DNA from: Burkholderia sp. NRF60-BP8
GTDB lineage: Bacteria; Pseudomonadota; Gammaproteobacteria; Burkholderiales; Burkholderiaceae
Direction of reading: 5' to 3'
DNA length: 64,000 bases
Assembly (NCBI RefSeq): GCF_001522585.2
Contig: NZ_CP013372.1
Coordinates: 2,666,001-2,730,000 of the forward strand
Shown here: one piece after another, positions 9,151 to 19,427 of the stretch
Numbering within the stretch: position 1 is the stretch's first letter
Layout of the letters: each line of letters starts with the position of its first letter
The notes under the pieces: generated by a model
The model's input: only the letters and a program-made list of their open reading frames with translations
Databases searched by the model: none
Told to the model about the DNA's origin: nothing
Made by a program: the position numbers and the translations under genes

Positions 9151-9154
9151 TCCA

Positions 9155-10627
9155 TCAGAACGCGTGCAGCGGCAGGTTCACGACCAGACGGTACTCGGTG
9201 TTCGACGCGTCCGAGTAGTGCGCCGAGCCGTTGTGCCACATCGCGATGAACGTGACCTTCGTGTTCTTCAGCTTGCCGCTCTGGAACGTGTACGACGGGA
9301 TGAAGCCGAACTCGTGGTGACGGCCCTGCACCGGCGCGCCGTTGCTCCAGTAGATGCTCGACTTGCTCGGGTCGTTCGCCGCGCCCGCGCTGCCGTCCGC
9401 CCCCCAGCCCGTCACGCCCCACACCATCGCCTTGAAGCCCGGCAGGCCCGCTTCCTTGCCGTAGAACGTGTAACGCAGCTGCAGCGATTTCTCGTGCGGG
9501 GCGTTGTAGTCGACGTCCATCGAGTTGGTCAGGAAGATGCCGTTCGTTTCGTTCAGGTAGTCGAAGAACTGGTCGCCGAGCACTTGCTGGAAGCCGAGCA
9601 GCAGTTCGTGCGGGCCATGCTGGGCCGCCAGCGACAGGCTGTACGCGTTGTTGTTGATCTTGCCTTGCAGCGCATCGCCCGTGTCGTGCGTCGAGTAGAC
9701 GTTGCCGAAGCCGGTCCACTTGATCGTCTGCGGGCTGCCGATGCTGTGCTTCACCGACGCGTAGTACTGGTGCCACACGTCGTCGGCCTGGTTCGCGTAC
9801 AGCGCGACTTCGCCGTTCGGCGAGTAGTCCCACGTGCCGCCGACATAGGTCAGGCGATTGATGCGCGTGCCGCCGTATTGCGTCGTCAGGTTGGTGAGCG
9901 TCGTATGGCCGCGCGCGTCGGTCTTCGTGAAGCTGCCGGCCTCGAGCATCACGTTCTTGAATTCATTGCTGACGAGCGTCGCGCCGAGGAACGTCGGCGG
10001 CAGCGCACGGTTGTCGTGCTGCTCCATGAACGGGTTGTCGACGGCCTGCAGACCGTACTTGACCACCGTGTTCGAAATGCGCGCCTTGACGTCGTAGATG
10101 CCCGGGTAGGCCCACGCGAGCTGGTTGCCGCCGCCGCCGCCCTTCGCGATGTGCACCATGCTGCCGGCGCCCTGACCGCCGTCGAGCTTCAGCGCCGCAT
10201 ACAGCGACGCGTCGAAGCCGATCCCGATCAGGCCGGTCGTATAGCCCGACTCGAAGTTCGCCATCGCGCCCTGGACCCACGCATGGCGATGCGGCCCGCC
10301 CTTGGCGTCGAGCACGTCCGCATAGTTGCGGAACAGGAAGTCGAGATGGCTGTCGGCGATGAAGCCGTTCGATTTCGACTGCGCCGACGGCTCGTCGGGC
10401 GGCGTGACGGCCTGGGTCGCCTCGGCGTTGACAATGGCGTTCGGAGTCGTTGCCTGCGCAACGGTTGCGCCGGTACCTGAAGCCGGCGCGGCCTGCGCGA
10501 CCGTCAGCGGCGCGCTCGCCGCGTCGTCGGCGTGCGCGACGCCCGTCAGCGAGACGCCGGCGAGCGCCGGCAGTCCCCATGCGAGCAGCATCTTCGATGC
10601 CGTCGCGATCGTCTTCTGCTTTTTCAT
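9155..10627 (-). CDS. OprD-family outer-membrane porin
   Basis: 490 residues. A signal peptide ends at AHA near residue 33, then comes an Ala/Thr-rich linker, then an OprD-type beta-barrel beginning FIADSHLDFLFRNY and closing with alternating strands that end in a terminal aromatic (LHAF). OprD porins admit small basic amino acids, dipeptides or aromatic acids. It lies 168 bases downstream of oppF on the same strand, so it probably supplies the outer-membrane step for the peptide ABC transporter next to it. It could be read from the opp transcript or its own promoter. Confidence 0.88.
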   Translation of the reverse strand: MKKQKTIATASKMLLAWGLPALAGVSLTGVAHADDAASAPLTVAQAAPASGTGATVAQATTPNAIVNAEATQAVTPPDEPSAQSKSNGFIADSHLDFLFRNYADVLDAKGGPHRHAWVQGAMANFESGYTTGLIGIGFDASLYAALKLDGGQGAGSMVHIAKGGGGGNQLAWAYPGIYDVKARISNTVVKYGLQAVDNPFMEQHDNRALPPTFLGATLVSNEFKNVMLEAGSFTKTDARGHTTLTNLTTQYGGTRINRLTYVGGTWDYSPNGEVALYANQADDVWHQYYASVKHSIGSPQTIKWTGFGNVYSTHDTGDALQGKINNNAYSLSLAAQHGPHELLLGFQQVLGDQFFDYLNETNGIFLTNSMDVDYNAPHEKSLQLRYTFYGKEAGLPGFKAMVWGVTGWGADGSAGAANDPSKSSIYWSNGAPVQGRHHEFGFIPSYTFQSGKLKNTKVTFIAMWHNGSAHYSDASNTEYRLVVNLPLHAF

Positions 10628-10795
10628 CGTAATAATTCTCGTCTTGTGTTGATATCGTCCACACCGGTTGCGATCCGCTCCCGGCCCCCCGGCGAGCCCG
10701 GCTAAGGGCGCGCCTGTACCCGCGGCGCGAAGATCGTTCGCGCCGCACCTACCCCTGTTGACCTGCCTTGGTTATGTTTGCTGCGTCACTTCACA

Positions 10796-11811
<1,016 letters not shown>

Positions 11812-11815
<4 letters not shown>

Positions 11816-12804
11816 CGCAGACCTCCCGTCAGATCGGCCACCGGGCGGTGGCATGCGCGCACCGCGCCCGCGGCGCCATAGGTTTCGAGCGCCGGACGCG
11901 CGGCGGCGCAGCGTTCTTCCGCATACGTGCAGCGCTTCGCGAACGCACAGCCGGCCGGCGCGGCGCCGGGCATCGGCGGGTTGCCGGGAATCGCGACGAG
12001 CGGCGCATCGTCCGCGTCGGTCAGCCGCGGCAGCGCGTTGAGCAGCCCGATCGTGTACGGATGCGACGGCGCCGCGAAGATCGATTCGGCCGGCGCGTAT
12101 TCGACGGTGCGGCCCGCGTACATGACCATCACGTCGTCGGCGAGGCCGGCGACCACGCCCATGTCGTGCGTGATCAGCACGATCGCGGTGCCGCGCTCGC
12201 GGTTCAGCTCGCGCAGCAGGTCGATGATCTGCGCCTGCACGGTCACGTCGAGCGCGGTGGTCGGTTCGTCCGCGATCAGGATTTCCGGCTCGGACAAGAG
12301 CGCCATCGCGATCATCACGCGCTGCCGCATGCCGCCCGAGAACTCGTGCGGATACATGCGGATGCGGCGCGCCGCATCGGGAATGCGCACCGATTCGAGC
12401 GCCTCGATCGCGCGCTTGATCGCCGCCTTGCGCGACAGCTTGCGATGCAGCTGCAGCGTCTCCGTCATCTGCCGCTCGATCGTCAGGAACGGGTTGAGCG
12501 ACGTCATCGGATCCTGGAAGATCATCGCGATCCGGTCGCCGCGCACCGCGTTCAGCGCGCGCGTATCCATGTCGAGCAGGTTCTCGCCGCGGTAGCGCGC
12601 GGCGCCGGTCGTCGTGCCGTTGCCGGCCAGGAGGCCGAGCAGCGCCATCACGGTCTGGCTCTTGCCCGAGCCCGATTCGCCGACGATGCCGAGCGTCTTG
12701 CCGGCTTCGAGCGAGAACGACACGCCGTTCACGGCGTCGATCGGCGGCGCGTCCTTGCGCGTGAAGCGCACGCCGAGGTTTTCAACTTCCAGCAGTGCAG
12801 CCAT
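11812..12804 (-). CDS. oppD: Oligopeptide ABC transporter ATP-binding protein OppD
   Basis: 330 residues. Walker A GESGSGKSQT (residues 42-51), signature FSGGMRQRVMIAMAL, Walker B ILIADEPTTALD and the C-terminal Cys-rich oligo_HPY extension (CAFAKRCTYAEERC). It pairs with OppF as the ATPase heterodimer. The start at 12804 sits one base from the end of oppC, so the genes are one transcript. A longer open frame upstream runs into oppC and is not used. Confidence 0.92.
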
Positions 12805-12805
12805 T

Positions 12806-13708
12806 TCAGCGATCCTTCGGGTCGAGCGCGTCACGCAGGCCGTCGCCGACGAAGTTCACGCAGTAGAGCGTCACGCACAGCATGACGGCCGGGGCCAGCA
12901 GCAGCCACGGCATCGATTCCAGTTTCTGCGCGCCGTCCTGGATCAGCACGCCCCAGCTCGTCATCGGCTCCTGCACGCCGAGGCCGAGGAACGACAGCAC
13001 CGATTCGGTCAGCACGATATTGGGCACCGAGACCGTCGCGTACACGACGACCACGCCGAGCAGGTTCGGCACGACGTGACGCAGCACGATCGACGCCGGC
13101 GACACGCCGATCGCGCGCGCCGCATCGACGAACTCGCGGTTGCGCAGCGACAGCGTCTGGCCGCGCACGACGCGCGCCATGTCGATCCACGAGAATGCGC
13201 TGATGGTCAGCACGACCAGCATGAACGAGCGGCCGAACAGGGTCATCATCAGGATCGCGATCAGCAGGTACGGGATCGCGTACATCATGTCGACGATGCG
13301 CATCATCACGGAGTCGACGCGGCCGCCCGCGAAGCCCGCGGTCGCGCCCCATGCGACGCCGAACAGGCCCGACACGAGCGTGCCGAGCAGGCCGACCTCG
13401 ATCGATACGCGGCCGCCGATCAGCGTGCGCACGAGCAAGTCGCGGCCGAGCTCGTCGGTGCCGAACCAGTGCTGGTTCGCCCAGGTCGGCGGCAGGCTGA
13501 TCGAGGCCCAGTCGCTCGCGGCGGGATCGGCCGCGAGCAGCCACGGGCCGACGAAACAGGCGAGCGTGATCAACGCGAGCAGCACGAGGCTGAACACGGC
13601 CGCGCGGTTGTGAAGGAAGCGCGCGAACGCGAGCTCGAGCGGCGAGCGCGAACGCGGCGGCGAATCGGTCTGCACGGGCAGGCCGACGACGGGAGTGGTC
13701 GGGGTCAT
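12806..13708 (-). CDS. oppC: Oligopeptide ABC transporter permease OppC
   Basis: 300 residues with an N-terminal cytosolic arm, then about six membrane helices. The binding-protein-dependent permease motif (EAA loop) is at REFVDAARAIGVSPASIVLRHV. It forms the peptide channel with OppB. It starts 13 bases after the oppB stop. Confidence 0.92.
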   Translation of the reverse strand: MTPTTPVVGLPVQTDSPPRSRSPLELAFARFLHNRAAVFSLVLLALITLACFVGPWLLAADPAASDWASISLPPTWANQHWFGTDELGRDLLVRTLIGGRVSIEVGLLGTLVSGLFGVAWGATAGFAGGRVDSVMMRIVDMMYAIPYLLIAILMMTLFGRSFMLVVLTISAFSWIDMARVVRGQTLSLRNREFVDAARAIGVSPASIVLRHVVPNLLGVVVVYATVSVPNIVLTESVLSFLGLGVQEPMTSWGVLIQDGAQKLESMPWLLLAPAVMLCVTLYCVNFVGDGLRDALDPKDR

Positions 13709-13721
13709 CGCTGTGCCTCGC

Positions 13722-14660
13722 TCAATAACGGATGCGCGGATCGAGCCACGCGTACGCGAGGTCGACCAGCAGGTTGAACAGCACCGCGAAAACGGTCGTC
13801 AGCACGACGAGGCCGAGCACCAGCGTGTAGTCGCGGTTGATGGCGCCGTTCACGACGAGTTGCCCGAGACCCGGCAGCGCGAACACCGATTCGGTGACGA
13901 CGGCCGCCGTGATCGACGTGATGCAGACCGTGCCGAACAGCGACACGACCGGCATCAGCGCGGGCTTGAGCGCGTGGCGCAGCACGATCGTCGAGCCCGG
14001 CAGGCCCTTCGCGCGCGCGGTGCGGATGTAGTTGCTCGACAGCGTCTCGATCATCGAGCCGCGCATCACGCGCGCGAGCAGCGACACGTTGATGAAGGTG
14101 AGCAGCACGATCGGCAGCAGCCGGTACCGCCAGCCGCCATCGCCCCAGCCGCCTGCCGGCAGCCAGCCGTTGCCGGCCGACGTCTTCAGCAGGATCGCGA
14201 AGATCCACACCAGCACCGGGCCGAGCACGAACGGCGGCACGACGTTGCCGAAGTTGCCGATCAGCATCACGAAACGATCGATCACGCTGTCGCGGCGCAC
14301 GGCCGCGACGGTGCCGAGCAGCACGCCGAGCACGATCGAGATCGGGATCGACACGCCGCCCACGCCGAGGCTCACGGGCAGCGCCTTCTTCACGAGATCG
14401 TTCACCGACCAGTCGACGTAGCGGAACGACGGGCCGAGATCGCCGTGCAGCAGCGAGCCGAGATACAGCAGGTACTGCTTCCACAGCGGCTCGTCGAGGT
14501 GATACTTCGCGTTCAGGTTCGCGAGCGTCGCGGCGGACAACTGCTTCTCCGTATCGAACGGGCCGCCGGGCGTGAAGTGCAGCAGCAGGTAGCAGACGGT
14601 GATGACCGCGAGGATCGTCGGCACCGCCCACAACGTGCGCCTCAATGCGTAGGCCAGCAT
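13722..14660 (-). CDS. oppB: Oligopeptide ABC transporter permease OppB
   Basis: 312 residues. It starts MLAYALRRTLWAVPTILAVI, typical of OppB, with the EAA loop near NYIRTARAKGLPGSTIVLRH and about six membrane helices. It starts 11 bases after the oppA stop. The frame is open well upstream into oppA, but the hydrophobic start fixes the ATG at 14660. Confidence 0.92.
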   Translation of the reverse strand: MLAYALRRTLWAVPTILAVITVCYLLLHFTPGGPFDTEKQLSAATLANLNAKYHLDEPLWKQYLLYLGSLLHGDLGPSFRYVDWSVNDLVKKALPVSLGVGGVSIPISIVLGVLLGTVAAVRRDSVIDRFVMLIGNFGNVVPPFVLGPVLVWIFAILLKTSAGNGWLPAGGWGDGGWRYRLLPIVLLTFINVSLLARVMRGSMIETLSSNYIRTARAKGLPGSTIVLRHALKPALMPVVSLFGTVCITSITAAVVTESVFALPGLGQLVVNGAINRDYTLVLGLVVLTTVFAVLFNLLVDLAYAWLDPRIRY

Positions 14661-14671
14661 GATCGCTCCGC

Positions 14672-16285
14672 TCAGTGCTTGATCAGGTACATGTCCTGCG
14701 AAGCACGCATGTCGATCACGTTCTTCAGCGAATAGCCGCCCACGTAGGGCTTCACGAGACGGTCGGCCGAATACTGGAACAGCGGCACCATCGGCGTGTC
14801 GTTCATCGCCATGTCGTGCGCCTGCGTGAGCAGCGCGGCGCGCGCCTTGTCGTCGAGCTTCTGGTTGCCTTCGTCGACCAGCGCGTCCATCTGCTTGTTG
14901 CAATAGCCGACGGTGTTCTGCGAGCTGCCGCAGCGGATCAGGTCGAAGAAGGTCATCGCATCGTTGTAGTCGGCGAACCAGCCGTCGCGCGCGATCTGTA
15001 CCTTGCCGTCATGCCGCTGCTTCATCAGCACCTTGAACTCGACGTTCTCGAGCTTCGTGGTGACGCCGAGCTTCGTGCGCCATTCCGATGCGGTGAACAG
15101 TGCGACCTTCTTGTGCAGGTCGTTGGTGTTGTACGTGAGCGTGAACGACAGCGGCTTCGCGTCCGAATAGCCGGCCTGCTTCAGCAGGTCCTTCGCGGTC
15201 GCGATGCGCTTGGCCATCGGCCACGACGCCCATTCCGGCGTGAACGGCTGCACGCCCTTCGTGCCGTTCGGCATCAGCCCGTACATCGGCTTCTCGCCGG
15301 CCTGCGTGAGCTTCGACGTGAGGACGTCGCGATCGATCACCATCGACAGCGCCTGGCGTACGCGCTTGTCCTTCAGCGCCGCGTCGCTGTTGTTCAGGTA
15401 GTAGTAGTAGGTCGCGAGTTGCAGGCCCGGGCGCAGTTCGCTGCCGAACTGCTTGCTCACCTGCTGGAAGATGCCCGACGGAATCGAGTAGCTGTAGTCG
15501 ATCTGGCCGGCCTGGTACATGCGCATCGCGGTTTCGTCGCTTTCGATCGGCAGGTACGTGACCTTGTTGATCACGACCTTCGACGCGTTCCAGTACTTCG
15601 CGTCCTTCGTCGCCACGATGCGGTTGTTCGGCTGCCAGTCGACGAGCTGGTACGCGCCGTTGCTGACGATGTTGCCCGGGCGCGTCCATGCGTCGCCGAA
15701 TTTCGCGACCACGTCCTTGTTCACCGGCGCGAGCGGCGCCATCGCGGTCAGTTCGGGGAAGAACGCGACCGGCACGTCGGTCGTCACCTCGAGCGTGTAC
15801 GGATCGACCGCGCGCACGCCGAGCGTCGACGGCGCGGCCTTGCCGGCGATGATGTCCTTCGAGTTCTTGATGAACTCGACGAGGATCGTGTATTTCGAGC
15901 CCGTCTTCGGATCGACGAGGCGCTGCCACGAATAGACGAAATCGGCGGCCGTCACCGGCTGGCCATTGCTCCACTTCGCGTCGTGGCGAAGCTTGAAGAT
16001 CCACGTCTGCGGCGTCTTGCGTTCCCACGACAGCGCGACGCCCGGCACGACCTGGCCGGCCGCATCGATGCGCGCAAGCCCTTCGAACAGGTCGAGGCCG
16101 ATCGTGTTGCCGGTCCACGATTCGATGTGCGCCGGGTCGAGCGACTCGACTTCGGCCGGCACCTGACGCGTCAGGTCCTGTTGGGAAGCGAGCGCGACGT
16201 TCGACGGAACGGTTACGGCGTGGGCGACGGGCGTCGTCAGGGCGAGCGCGGCCAGCACGGCCGACATGGCATGCAAGGATTTCAT
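14672..16285 (-). CDS. oppA: Periplasmic oligopeptide-binding protein OppA
   Basis: 537 residues. A signal peptide (residues 1-23, ending AHA) is followed by an SBP type 5 fold with ESLDPAHIES near the N-terminus, ARDGWFADYNDAMTFFDLI in the ligand region and NMPMVPLF-like text close to the end. It captures peptides for OppBCDF. It is the first gene of the operon. A large inverted repeat (16404-16456) lies in its upstream region and an XRE-cupin regulator gene lies beyond that, so this regulator may control it. Confidence 0.92.
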   Translation of the reverse strand: MKSLHAMSAVLAALALTTPVAHAVTVPSNVALASQQDLTRQVPAEVESLDPAHIESWTGNTIGLDLFEGLARIDAAGQVVPGVALSWERKTPQTWIFKLRHDAKWSNGQPVTAADFVYSWQRLVDPKTGSKYTILVEFIKNSKDIIAGKAAPSTLGVRAVDPYTLEVTTDVPVAFFPELTAMAPLAPVNKDVVAKFGDAWTRPGNIVSNGAYQLVDWQPNNRIVATKDAKYWNASKVVINKVTYLPIESDETAMRMYQAGQIDYSYSIPSGIFQQVSKQFGSELRPGLQLATYYYYLNNSDAALKDKRVRQALSMVIDRDVLTSKLTQAGEKPMYGLMPNGTKGVQPFTPEWASWPMAKRIATAKDLLKQAGYSDAKPLSFTLTYNTNDLHKKVALFTASEWRTKLGVTTKLENVEFKVLMKQRHDGKVQIARDGWFADYNDAMTFFDLIRCGSSQNTVGYCNKQMDALVDEGNQKLDDKARAALLTQAHDMAMNDTPMVPLFQYSADRLVKPYVGGYSLKNVIDMRASQDMYLIKH

Positions 16286-16403
16286 CGTGGCGGTCTTGAG
16301 AAGGTGGTTCGGTGGGCGTCGCGCGGCGGATGCCGCGGCTTACGCGTGAGACGCTGACGGGGACAGCGATCGAGGAGGCCCGTGGTTCTCGTATTGCATG
16401 TTA

Positions 16404-16456
16404 GTATTCCTTACATTTCTTTCGACGGGCATTCCATCGAAGAAACGAAGGAATAC
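16404..16456. promoter_or_regulatory. Large inverted repeat upstream of oppA
   Basis: Arms at 16404-16425 (starting GTATTCCTT) and 16437-16456 (ending AAGGAATAC) are imperfect inverted copies separated by 11 bases. The site is AT-rich compared with its surroundings, and sits between the end of the XRE-cupin gene and oppA, both on the minus strand. It could be the operator/promoter of oppA or a terminator hairpin of the regulator gene; there is no T run, which favours an operator. Confidence 0.45.
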
Positions 16457-16463
16457 CCGTGCG

Positions 16464-17042
16464 TTAGAACAGTCGCGGCGTACCGACCCAGACCACCACC
16501 GACTCGATCTTCGCGGTGTTGACCCAGCTGTGCGGGACCGTCGACTGATAGTGCGAACTGTCGCCGGCTTGCAGGACGAACGTCTTGCCTTCCAGCGTCA
16601 GCGACACTTCCCCTTCAATCACGTACAGGAACTCCTCTCCTGCATGTGTCGTCACCTCCGACCGTTTCTGCCCCGGCGGCATCCTCACGAGGATCGCCTC
16701 CAGCTGGCGCCCTTCGGACACGTTCGTCAGCCTCGCGAACAGGTTCGCCGAATCGGCAAACCCGAAGAAGCGCAACTGATCGCCTCGGCAAACCGAGCGT
16801 TCCTCGCTCGGCGTATCCACGAAGTACTGCACCGTCACACCGAGCGCATGCGCGATACCGGCCAGCGACGTCAGCGACGGCGACGCGAGCCCGCGCTCGA
16901 CTTGAGACAGAAACGGCTTCGAAATCCCCGCGGCGGTAGCGGTGTCGTCGAGCGTGCGCTTCAGACGTTGGCGCAACGCGCGAATCTTGCTGCCGAGTGC
17001 GACAGCGTCTGCCGATCGCGAGTTTTCAGTGGGGGGAATCAT
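16464..17042 (-). CDS. XRE-family regulator with C-terminal cupin domain
   Basis: 192 residues. Residues about 20-75 form a helix-turn-helix (LDDTATAAGISKPFLSQVER); residues about 110-190 form a cupin barrel (HAGEEFLYVIEGEVSLTLEG, then AGDSSHYQSTVPHSW). This architecture is used by regulators of amino-acid, polyamine and peptide metabolism, with a small ligand bound in the cupin. It lies upstream of oppA on the same strand and divergent from a POT peptide symporter, so peptide or amino-acid control is likely. An alternative TTG start lies 24 bases upstream; neither has a strong ribosome site. Confidence 0.85.
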   Translation of the reverse strand: MIPPTENSRSADAVALGSKIRALRQRLKRTLDDTATAAGISKPFLSQVERGLASPSLTSLAGIAHALGVTVQYFVDTPSEERSVCRGDQLRFFGFADSANLFARLTNVSEGRQLEAILVRMPPGQKRSEVTTHAGEEFLYVIEGEVSLTLEGKTFVLQAGDSSHYQSTVPHSWVNTAKIESVVVWVGTPRLF

Positions 17043-17539
17043 AGCAGGCCGAAAAGTGGTCGTCAAAAAATGTTTGATGGAAAGTAACTAAGTTAATACG
17101 AGATGGCTTAATCTTCGGGTTCGCACACGCCTTCGGCGTTGAGCCCGGTGCACTAAACAGGGCCCGAAGCGAGCGAAACGACGCGCTATCTTGCCAGACT
17201 CGCCGGCTTCACAGGCAAGCTGCAAGCGGCTCTCCGGGAATCTGCGGAGAACGCGCGCCAAGCTTACAAGTAGATGATGAGACAAATGTTCCTGAAAGCT
17301 GCTGCCACATCGGGAGTTTCCCTAAGTGGCGCGGACCTGACGCACCGGACCGGCAAACGTTACCATTCGCGCGCCGGTCGGGGCCGCGCTCCGCCTTCCC
17401 GGGCGGAGTCCGACCCCGGCCCGGGCCAACCGCCCGACTGCTCCATCGCCGACGCAAGCCTACCCGGCCCCAGTGCTCCGGCGCCAGTTCGACCCTCAAG
17501 GCGACGCGCGATCCGCGCCGTCCGTTTCAAACGAGATTG
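17043..17539. other. Intergenic region, 497 bp, with a structured segment
   Basis: Divergent region between the XRE-cupin gene and the POT symporter gene. An AT-rich part next to the regulator probably holds its promoter. From 17113 to 17169 two small hairpins nest inside an outer stem, CTTCGGG (17113-17119) with CCCGAAG (17163-17169). The rest is GC-rich leader. No tRNA or known riboswitch was recognised, and the small open frames look accidental. Confidence 0.45.
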
Positions 17540-19057
17540 ATGATGCACGCACCTGTTTCACAGACCCGATCGTTTACGACGGTCTTCCTCATCGAAATGT
17601 GGGAGCGCTTCGGCTACTACGGCATGGCCGCGCTCCTGGTCCTCTTCATGGTCGACCGCCTCGGCTTCACCGACAGCCACGCGAACCTGACCTGGGGGGC
17701 ATTCACCGCACTCGTCTACGCCGCGCCGTCGATCGGCGGCTGGATCGGCGACAAGGTGCTCGGCGCGCGCCGCACGATGATCATCGGCGCGTGCGTGCTG
17801 TGCGCCGGCTACCTGATGCTCGCGGTGCCGAACGATCGCCTGACGTACATGTACGCGTCGCTCGGCGTGATCGTCGTCGGCAACGGCCTGTTCAAGGCCA
17901 ACGCGGCAAACCTCGTGCGCCGCATCTACGAAGGCGACGACGCGCGCATCGACAGCGCGTTCACGATCTATTACATGGCGGTCAACATCGGCTCGACGGT
18001 ATCGATGCTCGCGACGCCGTGGATCAAGGATCACTGGGGCTGGCACACCGCGTTCGCGGTCTGCTGCGGCGGCATGCTGCTCGCGATCCTCAACTTCATG
18101 CTGATGCACCGTACGCTCGCGCACGTCGGCTCGCAGCCGGACGACGAACCGATCCGCTGGAAGCGCCTCGGCGCGGTCGCGGCCGGCGGCGTCGCGCTCG
18201 CGCTGATCACGCTGTACGTGCTGCAGCACAAGCAGCTCGCGGTCGCCAGCGTGTGGACGGCCGCGTTCGCGATCCTCGCGATCTTCGCGTACATGATCGC
18301 GAAGTCGGAGCGCTCGGAACGCGCGGGCCTGATCGCGGCGCTCGTGCTGATCGGCCAGGTGATCCTGTTCTTCATCTTCTACGTGCAGATGTCGACGTCG
18401 CTGACGCTGTTCGCGCTGCGCAACGTCGATCCGCGCTTCATGCTGTTCGGCACGACGCTGTTCACGTGGAGCGCCGCGCAGTTCCAGGCGCTGAACCCGA
18501 TCTGGATCATGCTGCTGAGCCCGGTGCTCGTGTGGGTCTACAACGCCGTCGCGAAGGGCGGCCGCGACCTGCCGGTCGCCGCGAAGTACGCGCTCGGTTT
18601 CGGCGCGGTCGCCGCGGGCTACCTGGTGTTCACGATCAGCGGCCGCTACGCCGTCGACGGCCGCGTGTCGTCGTGGTTCATGGTGTGGGGCTACGGCCTG
18701 TACTCGCTCGGCGAGCTGCTGGTGAGCGGCCTCGGCCTCGCGATGATCGCCCGCTACGTGCCGGCGCGCATGAGCGGCTTCATGATGGGCGCGTATTTCG
18801 TCGCGACGGGCGTGTCGCAGTATCTGGGCAGCGTCGTCGCGAACTTCGCGCAGATGCCGTCGCACGAACTGCCGGCCACCGAATCGCTGCCGCTCTACCT
18901 GTCGCTGTTCGAGAAGCTCGGCTGGCTCGCCGCGATCGGCATGCTGCTCGCGCTGCTGCTGCTGCCGCTGATGAACCGCCTGTCGCGCCAGCATCAGCGC
19001 TGCGCGGAAGAGCGCCGCGAGGAAGCGCTGCAGACGCAGGTCGCCGCCGCGCAGTAA
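17540..19057 (+). CDS. POT-family proton-coupled di/tripeptide symporter
   Basis: 505 residues, about 14 membrane helices. The proton-site motif ExxERFxYY reads EMWERFGYYGMAALL near residue 20, and the PTR2 signature region follows around NGLFKANAANLVRRIY. It resembles E. coli DtpA/DtpB. It imports di- and tripeptides using the proton gradient. Three start codons overlap (TTG-ATG-ATG); 17540 is taken. It completes a set of peptide-uptake genes with OprD and Opp. Confidence 0.9.
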   Translation: MMHAPVSQTRSFTTVFLIEMWERFGYYGMAALLVLFMVDRLGFTDSHANLTWGAFTALVYAAPSIGGWIGDKVLGARRTMIIGACVLCAGYLMLAVPNDRLTYMYASLGVIVVGNGLFKANAANLVRRIYEGDDARIDSAFTIYYMAVNIGSTVSMLATPWIKDHWGWHTAFAVCCGGMLLAILNFMLMHRTLAHVGSQPDDEPIRWKRLGAVAAGGVALALITLYVLQHKQLAVASVWTAAFAILAIFAYMIAKSERSERAGLIAALVLIGQVILFFIFYVQMSTSLTLFALRNVDPRFMLFGTTLFTWSAAQFQALNPIWIMLLSPVLVWVYNAVAKGGRDLPVAAKYALGFGAVAAGYLVFTISGRYAVDGRVSSWFMVWGYGLYSLGELLVSGLGLAMIARYVPARMSGFMMGAYFVATGVSQYLGSVVANFAQMPSHELPATESLPLYLSLFEKLGWLAAIGMLLALLLLPLMNRLSRQHQRCAEERREEALQTQVAAAQ

Positions 19058-19177
19058 GTACTATCCCTCGGCGTGCGGCTTGCACGCCACATTCTCCCGC
19101 CAGGTGCGCGAACGCGTCCTACACTGGTTGCAGGCAATGCATCCGCTTCGCGAGATGCGCACGGGTGGGAGAGCACG

Positions 19178-19384
19178 ATGAAAAGCAAGACGACGCGGCT
19201 TTTGAGGATCCTGTCGGACATCCGGCACGCGCAGCGCTGCACCGCGATGCGCGCCGCCCGGGCCGCGGCCGAAGCCGACGCGGTCCTCGCGGAGCGCGAC
19301 GACCCGGCGCAGGACGAACGCGACGACGCCGAAGCCGACGACGCAACCGCCCCGCCCCGCTCCCGTATCGGCTCACCTCACTGA
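19178..19384 (+). CDS. Small charged hypothetical protein
   Basis: 68 residues beginning MKSKTTRLLRILSDIRHAQR, then Ala-rich helix and an acidic Asp/Glu-rich tail. A GGGAGAG ribosome site precedes the ATG. No domain was recognised. The pattern of a basic N-terminus and acidic C-terminus suggests a small soluble helix. It converges with the OpgC-like gene. Confidence 0.45.
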   Translation: MKSKTTRLLRILSDIRHAQRCTAMRAARAAAEADAVLAERDDPAQDERDDAEADDATAPPRSRIGSPH

Positions 19385-19427
19385 CGCCGCGCGGCGCCTG
19401 CCGCGCCGCATGCCCCCTTACGCGCGC

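Noticed and set aside
17088..17285. 65-codon minus-strand frame in the XRE/POT gap
   Set aside because: No ribosome site, and it crosses the nested hairpins; composition is random-like.
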